Shown here: positions 59,879 to 64,000 of the stretch, piece by piece
Numbering within the stretch: the first letter of the stretch is position 1
Layout: the number at the start of each line of letters is the position of its first letter
From: Halioglobus sp.
GTDB lineage: Bacteria; Pseudomonadota; Gammaproteobacteria; Pseudomonadales; Halieaceae
Assembly: GCA_002699145.1 (NCBI GenBank)
Contig: PABK01000041.1
Coordinates: 248,001-312,000, forward strand
Direction of reading: 5' to 3'
DNA length: 64,000 nt
Notes under the pieces: model-generated
Told to the model about the DNA's origin: nothing
Seen by the model: the letters and a program-made list of their open reading frames with translations, nothing else
Database searches by the model: none
Translations under genes and position numbers: made by a program

Positions 59879-60799
59879 GTGGCACGACCACACGCCACAC
59901 GAAGAGGTGACATTATCCGCCGCATACTGATTACCGGGGCGAACAAGGGCATCGGCCTGGCCTGCGTGCGCGCCGCCCTGCAGCAAGCCGGGGACATTGA
60001 CGTGCTGCTGGGCTCGCGCGACAGCGAACGCGGCGCCGCGGCGCGACAGGCGCTGCTGGAGGAGAACCCGGCGTGGGCGTCGCGGCTGCAGGTGCTGCCC
60101 ATCGACGTGACCAGCGCAGACTCGGTCGACGCCGCCCGTACCGCGCTGTTGGCCGCCTGTGCAGACGATCCCGCCCCGCTGTACGGGCTGGTCAACAACG
60201 CCGGGGTGGGCCTGGCGTCGGATGACCTGGCCGCCGTGCTGGCGGTGAACACGCTGGGCGTGAAACGCGTCTGCGACGCCTTTCTGCCCTTGCTGCGGGA
60301 CGGCGGCCGGGTGGTCAACGTCTCGTCCGCCTCCGGCCCGAAGTTCGTCAGCCAGTGCAGCGCCGCTCGGCAGGCCTTTTTCACCGACGGCAACGCCCGG
60401 TGGACGGACATCGAGGAACTCATAGCGCAGTTGTCCGCGCCCGGCGATGCCGCGCAAGCTTGCGCCCGCCTGGGACTGGGGGAGTTCAACCCCTACGGCT
60501 TGAGCAAGGCCTGCGTCAGCCTGTACACGTTGATCCTCGCGCGCCAGCACCCACGGCTTCGTATCAACGCCTGTACGCCGGGGTACATAGAGACCGACCT
60601 GACGCGACCCCAGGCGCTGCGCCGCGGCGTGTCCCCGCAGGAGATGGGCATGCAGCCCCCGCAGCGGGGCACGGTATCCATCCTGCACCTGCTGCTCGGC
60701 GACGACCCCGGCAGCGGCTACTATTTCGGCAGCGACGCCCTGCGCAGCCCCCTGGACCGCTACCGCGCACCCGGCAGCCCGGCCTACACCGGGCCCTGA
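59879..60799 (+). CDS. Short-chain dehydrogenase, carbonyl-reductase-like
   Basis: This SDR of about 306 aa has the cofactor motif ITGANKGIGLACVRAA, NNAGVGLASDD, the catalytic Ser in NVSSASGPKF, Tyr/Lys in NPYGLSKA, and CTPGYIETDLT. An insertion between the Ser and Tyr (residues of about 155-200) matches carbonyl reductase-like SDRs of about 275-300 aa. The GTG at 59879 has no ribosome-binding site. AAGAGG at 59902-59907 precedes an in-frame ATT at 59912, so translation may begin nearer the Rossmann strand. It reduces an unknown aldehyde or ketone. Confidence 0.83.
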   Translation: MARPHATRRGDIIRRILITGANKGIGLACVRAALQQAGDIDVLLGSRDSERGAAARQALLEENPAWASRLQVLPIDVTSADSVDAARTALLAACADDPAPLYGLVNNAGVGLASDDLAAVLAVNTLGVKRVCDAFLPLLRDGGRVVNVSSASGPKFVSQCSAARQAFFTDGNARWTDIEELIAQLSAPGDAAQACARLGLGEFNPYGLSKACVSLYTLILARQHPRLRINACTPGYIETDLTRPQALRRGVSPQEMGMQPPQRGTVSILHLLLGDDPGSGYYFGSDALRSPLDRYRAPGSPAYTGP

Positions 60800-60923
60800 C
60801 CCGCCCCGGACGCAGGCCGCTGTCGCCGCAGCGGGAAAATCCGTCGCCCGCGCGCGCAATCTGCTACCCTGAAGTGATGATGCGCGCCCGCCATCACCAC
60901 CAATAATTCAAGAGGCATTCGCA

Positions 60924-63422
60924 ATGTCCCCGACCGTGTTTAGACACATCCGCCACCACCACGCGAAAACGGCCGTCCTGGGCCTGCTGCTCGGCGCCGT
61001 CCTGGCCGGCTGCAGCGACGGTTCGGACAACGCCAGCGAGCTACAGCCGGCCCGGGACCGCGCCTACTACATCCTGCCACCGGGCAACTACGGCGGGCTG
61101 CCCACCACAGAGAATTCCCTGGACCAGCTGCCGCTGTACGACGGCCTGACACCGCTGCGCGGCAACGTCACCGACGCGGACATCGAGGCGCTGTTCCTGC
61201 CCGAGGACTTTGCGCCGGTGGGCGACACCCGGGTGGAGGCGACGGGACGGCCCGGCCTGACCATCCTCTACGACGCCTTCGGCATCGCCCACATCGAGGG
61301 CGACACGCGCGAGGACATGGCCTTCGGCGCGGGCTGGGTGACCGCCCGCGACCGCGCCCTGCTGCTGGACCTGGGGCGCTGGCCGGCGCGCGTCGCCGTC
61401 GCCGACGTGCCGGGCATCAACGCCTTCGGCCTGGTCACCAGCGGGCAGAGTTTCGTGCCCAGCGCGGCAACCGAACAACTGGTCACGGACCAGGTGCAGC
61501 TCATCATCGACACCTACGGCGCGGAGGGCGAGCAGATAATCGCCGAGGCCAACGCCTACGCCGCCGGCGTCAACGCCTACAAGGCGTCCATCGGCGAGGC
61601 CGTGGATCCGCCGTTCAGCGCCAACGACGTCGTCGCCACCACCGCGTTCATCGGCTCCATCTTCGGCGCCGGCGGCGGCAGCGAGGCGGCCAACGCCGAT
61701 TTCCTGTCGACACTGGTCAACGGCATCGGCGACGGCCCCGGGCAACTGGCCTGGGAGGACGTCATGCTGTTCGACGACCCGGAGGCGCCGACGACCATCG
61801 AGCAGGTCTTCGACTACGGACCGCTTACCGGCGGACCGGTTACCGGCTCGGCGGTCATCGACGCCGGCTCCATCGTCTCGCTGGATCCGCTGCAGCCGCT
61901 GCCAGCGAGCCAGGGCGCGGCCATCGCCGCGGCGGCGCTGGTGCCGGCGGCGGATCCACCGCCGGACCGGGAGGCGTCGAACTGGCTGATCGTGCGCGAC
62001 GAGCGCTCGGTCAACGGCACCAACCTGGCGGTAATGGGGCCGCAACTGGGCTACTACTATCCCGAGATCGTCATGCAGATCCACCTCAAGGCGCCGGGGC
62101 TGGAGGCCCAGGGCGCCGCGGTGCCGGGCCTGGCCATGTACATGCTCATCGGCCGCACCCGCGACTACGCCTGGAGCCTGACCTCGGCGGGACACGACGT
62201 GCGCGATGTCTACGTGGAGGAACTGTGCGAGCCCGGCGAGGAGGCAGTAAGCCGGGACTCACTGCACTACCTGTACAACGGCCAGTGCATCCCCTTTGAG
62301 ATATTCGACGCCGGCACCCTCAACGGCAACCCCGTCGTCTACCCGGTGTCCGTGCACGGGCCGATGATCGGCACGGCCACCTCGAACGGCGCGCCGGTGG
62401 CCCTGACCCGCAAGCGCTCGACCTTTGGCCGTGACGGCCTCAACCTGGCGGCGCTGAAAGACATGACCGAGGGCGATGCGGACACCCCCGACAACTTCTT
62501 CGCCGCGGCCAACAAGTTCGGTTTCACCTTCAACTGGGGCTACGTGTCCCGCGACGCCACGGCCTACTTCAGCTCCGGCTACCTGCCGCAGCGTCCCCCC
62601 GGGCTGGACCGGCGCCTGCCCACCTGGGGCAACGGCGCCTACGAGTGGCAGGGTTTCCTGGCGGAACGTGAACACCCCCACGCCAGCGGCGGTCCCGAGG
62701 GCAGGTTGCTGAACTGGAACAACCAGTCGGCGCCGGGCTTCATGCACGGTGACGGCAACCCCTACGGCTCCGTCCACCGGGTGGAGACTTTCGACCAGTG
62801 GCCGGACATGGCGGAGCTGGCAGACGTGGTCAGCGTGATGAACCGCTCCGCCACCGAGGACGTGCGCTCCCCGGTGTGGCCGGTAATCAGCGAGGTGCTG
62901 CGCGGCGGCGCCGCGCCCAGCGAACTGGCGGGGCAGCTCATCGACCTGCTGGACGCCTGGGTGGACGAGGACGCACCGCGCCTGGACGCCGACGACGACG
63001 GTTTCAACGACCACGCCGGGCCGACGATATTCGACGCGCTGTTCGAGCCGCTGGCGGAAGCGGTCATGGCGCCGGTGTTCGGCGACCTGGTGGGCGAACT
63101 GGACGACATGCGCAACCTGAACGGCGACGACGGCGCGAGCCTGATGGACAAGGACCTGCGCAGCCTGCTCGGCAAGCCGGTGCAAGGCCCTTTCAACCTG
63201 CAGTACTGCGGCGCCGGCAATCTCGAGGCCTGCCGCGACAGCCTGTGGCAGGTGGTCGACAGCGTCGGCCAGGCACTCGCCGCGGAGTACGGCGGCGCGC
63301 CCGAGAGCTGGCTCAAGGAGGGTGCGCGCACGGGGTACACACCGGGCCTGATCCCGAATACCCACCGTTCCACCAACCGGCCCACGTTCCAGCAGGTGCT
63401 GGAGTTTGCGCCCGCGCCCTGA
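60924..63422 (+). CDS. Penicillin-acylase-family (Ntn hydrolase) lipoprotein
   Basis: This 832-aa precursor has a lipoprotein signal ending AVLAGC, the cysteine at residue 30 followed by SDGSD. The alpha-chain region has LTILYDAFGIAHIEGDTREDM and GAGWVTARDRALLLDLGR. The autocatalytic N-terminal nucleophile of the beta chain is Ser352 in EASNWLIV, followed by VMGPQLGYYYPEIVMQI. Members cleave amide bonds in beta-lactams, acyl-homoserine lactones or acylated peptides. The substrate here is open; AHL or N-acyl amino acid hydrolysis are candidates. Cysteines near residues 435-455 and 755-770 may pair. It is transcribed alone. Confidence 0.88.
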   Translation: MSPTVFRHIRHHHAKTAVLGLLLGAVLAGCSDGSDNASELQPARDRAYYILPPGNYGGLPTTENSLDQLPLYDGLTPLRGNVTDADIEALFLPEDFAPVGDTRVEATGRPGLTILYDAFGIAHIEGDTREDMAFGAGWVTARDRALLLDLGRWPARVAVADVPGINAFGLVTSGQSFVPSAATEQLVTDQVQLIIDTYGAEGEQIIAEANAYAAGVNAYKASIGEAVDPPFSANDVVATTAFIGSIFGAGGGSEAANADFLSTLVNGIGDGPGQLAWEDVMLFDDPEAPTTIEQVFDYGPLTGGPVTGSAVIDAGSIVSLDPLQPLPASQGAAIAAAALVPAADPPPDREASNWLIVRDERSVNGTNLAVMGPQLGYYYPEIVMQIHLKAPGLEAQGAAVPGLAMYMLIGRTRDYAWSLTSAGHDVRDVYVEELCEPGEEAVSRDSLHYLYNGQCIPFEIFDAGTLNGNPVVYPVSVHGPMIGTATSNGAPVALTRKRSTFGRDGLNLAALKDMTEGDADTPDNFFAAANKFGFTFNWGYVSRDATAYFSSGYLPQRPPGLDRRLPTWGNGAYEWQGFLAEREHPHASGGPEGRLLNWNNQSAPGFMHGDGNPYGSVHRVETFDQWPDMAELADVVSVMNRSATEDVRSPVWPVISEVLRGGAAPSELAGQLIDLLDAWVDEDAPRLDADDDGFNDHAGPTIFDALFEPLAEAVMAPVFGDLVGELDDMRNLNGDDGASLMDKDLRSLLGKPVQGPFNLQYCGAGNLEACRDSLWQVVDSVGQALAAEYGGAPESWLKEGARTGYTPGLIPNTHRSTNRPTFQQVLEFAPAP

Positions 63423-63463
63423 AACAGGGCCGGGCACAGCCCGGCGCAGGTCAACCGCCCGCG

Positions 63464-64000
63464 CTAGCTGGACCGGGAAGCTGCATCGGCGGTGACCAGT
63501 AACGGCGTCATATCGCGCGCACTGAGCGGCTTGCTGTACAGGTAGCCCTGTAACTCGTCGCAGCCGTTGTCGATCAGGAAACGCTGCTGCGCCACGCTCT
63601 CCACACCCTCGCCCACCACACGCAAACCGAGTTGGTGGGCCAGGGCGATGACCGCCATGGTAATGGCGCGCGAGCCCTCGTCGCGCTCCACACCGGCGAC
63701 GAAGGAGCGGTCGATCTTGAGGATGTCCACGGGGAAACGGTGCACGTAACTGAGTGAAGAGTAGCCGGTGCCGAAATCGTCCAGCGCGATCTGAACACCG
63801 ATCTCCTTCAGTTGTCGCAGGGTGCGCAGGGCCCTGTCCTCGTCGCTCATCATCGCGCCCTCGGTGATCTCGATGACCAGGTTATGCGGCGCGATGCCGT
63901 TGGCCAGCAGCGCATCCTCCACCACTTCCACCAGCCCGGCGCGGCGAAACTGTTCGCTGGAGACGTTGACGGCCACACACTGCAGCTTCGCACCCTGGTC
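63464..64000 (-). CDS. EAL-domain c-di-GMP phosphodiesterase, C-terminal part (5' end outside window)
   Basis: The frame is open from the window end, so the start lies beyond 64000. The 178 visible residues form the second half of an EAL domain: VAVNVSSEQF, EITEGAMM, the metal and loop-6 motif ALDDFGTGYSSLSYVHRFP, LKIDRSFV, the catalytic-type VVGEGVES and QGYLYSKPLSA. All the late EAL catalytic motifs look intact, so c-di-GMP hydrolysis is likely. The missing part commonly carries GGDEF and sensor domains. It is convergent with the acylase gene, leaving a 41-bp gap. Confidence 0.88.
   Translation of the reverse strand, partial: DQGAKLQCVAVNVSSEQFRRAGLVEVVEDALLANGIAPHNLVIEITEGAMMSDEDRALRTLRQLKEIGVQIALDDFGTGYSSLSYVHRFPVDILKIDRSFVAGVERDEGSRAITMAVIALAHQLGLRVVGEGVESVAQQRFLIDNGCDELQGYLYSKPLSARDMTPLLVTADAASRSS

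Overview
The window is high-GC DNA from a heterotrophic Gram-negative bacterium, most likely a marine gammaproteobacterium of the Haliea/Congregibacter (Halieaceae, OM60/NOR5) type. The reasons are the gammaproteobacterial gene families (DgkA, phosphatidylserine decarboxylase, Lon-like AAA_32 protease, TonB receptor), the many outer-membrane-type lipoproteins and secreted hydrolases, the short intergenic spaces and the frequent 4-bp ATGA/GTGA gene overlaps. The genus is an inference. I see no tRNA, rRNA, CRISPR array, insertion sequence or integrase. No gene-free gap exceeds 300 bases; the longest, 13686-13982, is described below.

Region 1-10950 is a uronate-polysaccharide utilisation locus. 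It holds two paralogous secreted toroid-like proteins in inverted orientation around a neutral ceramidase, then kduD, a sugar isomerase/epimerase and kduI on the minus strand. A divergent TetR regulator follows, with a clear palindrome between it and kduI, then a GH105 unsaturated-uronyl hydrolase and a GPH sugar symporter. Region 10950-15750 holds three lipoprotein hydrolase-type genes (esterase, right-handed beta-helix, PI-PLC-like) and a coiled-coil protein. 15840-21209 has an MDR oxidoreductase, a membrane protein and a sulfotransferase / GT4 glycosyltransferase / polysaccharide deacetylase operon. 21342-24374 has a lipoprotein, a matrixin with a dockerin-like tail and a dihaem cytochrome c.

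24505-29302 is a three-gene operon (alkyl-DHAP-synthase-like flavoprotein, GlpD, FGGY kinase). 29471-32080 encodes a nine-haem cytochrome lipoprotein of visibly lower GC. 32346-36747 is a Lon-like protease / Usp-like / alanine dehydrogenase operon behind a textbook-spaced class II FNR/ANR-type promoter. 36824-39708 is a two-component system whose kinase carries a PDZ domain. 39912-42456 is a second secreted-protein plus matrixin pair. 42694-46602 has a cation/proton antiporter, a TonB-dependent receptor and a MarR regulator. 46641-48576 is a complete ECF41 sigma-factor module with its own recognisable promoter.

48773-55157 is a five-gene lipid-associated operon: class III aminotransferase, a PHP-domain/GT4 fusion, phosphatidylserine decarboxylase, an Mpo1-like membrane protein and DgkA. 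It looks like a pathway for an uncharacterised glycolipid or modified phospholipid. The end holds a class III cyclase/STAND ATPase, an MFS carrier, an SDR, a penicillin-acylase-family lipoprotein and a truncated EAL-domain protein.

The most unusual pattern is shared by five otherwise unrelated lipoproteins, spread over 56 kb. Each has the same six residues CSDGSD starting at the lipidated cysteine, written with different synonymous codons. This looks like a sorting or surface-export tag selected at the protein level.
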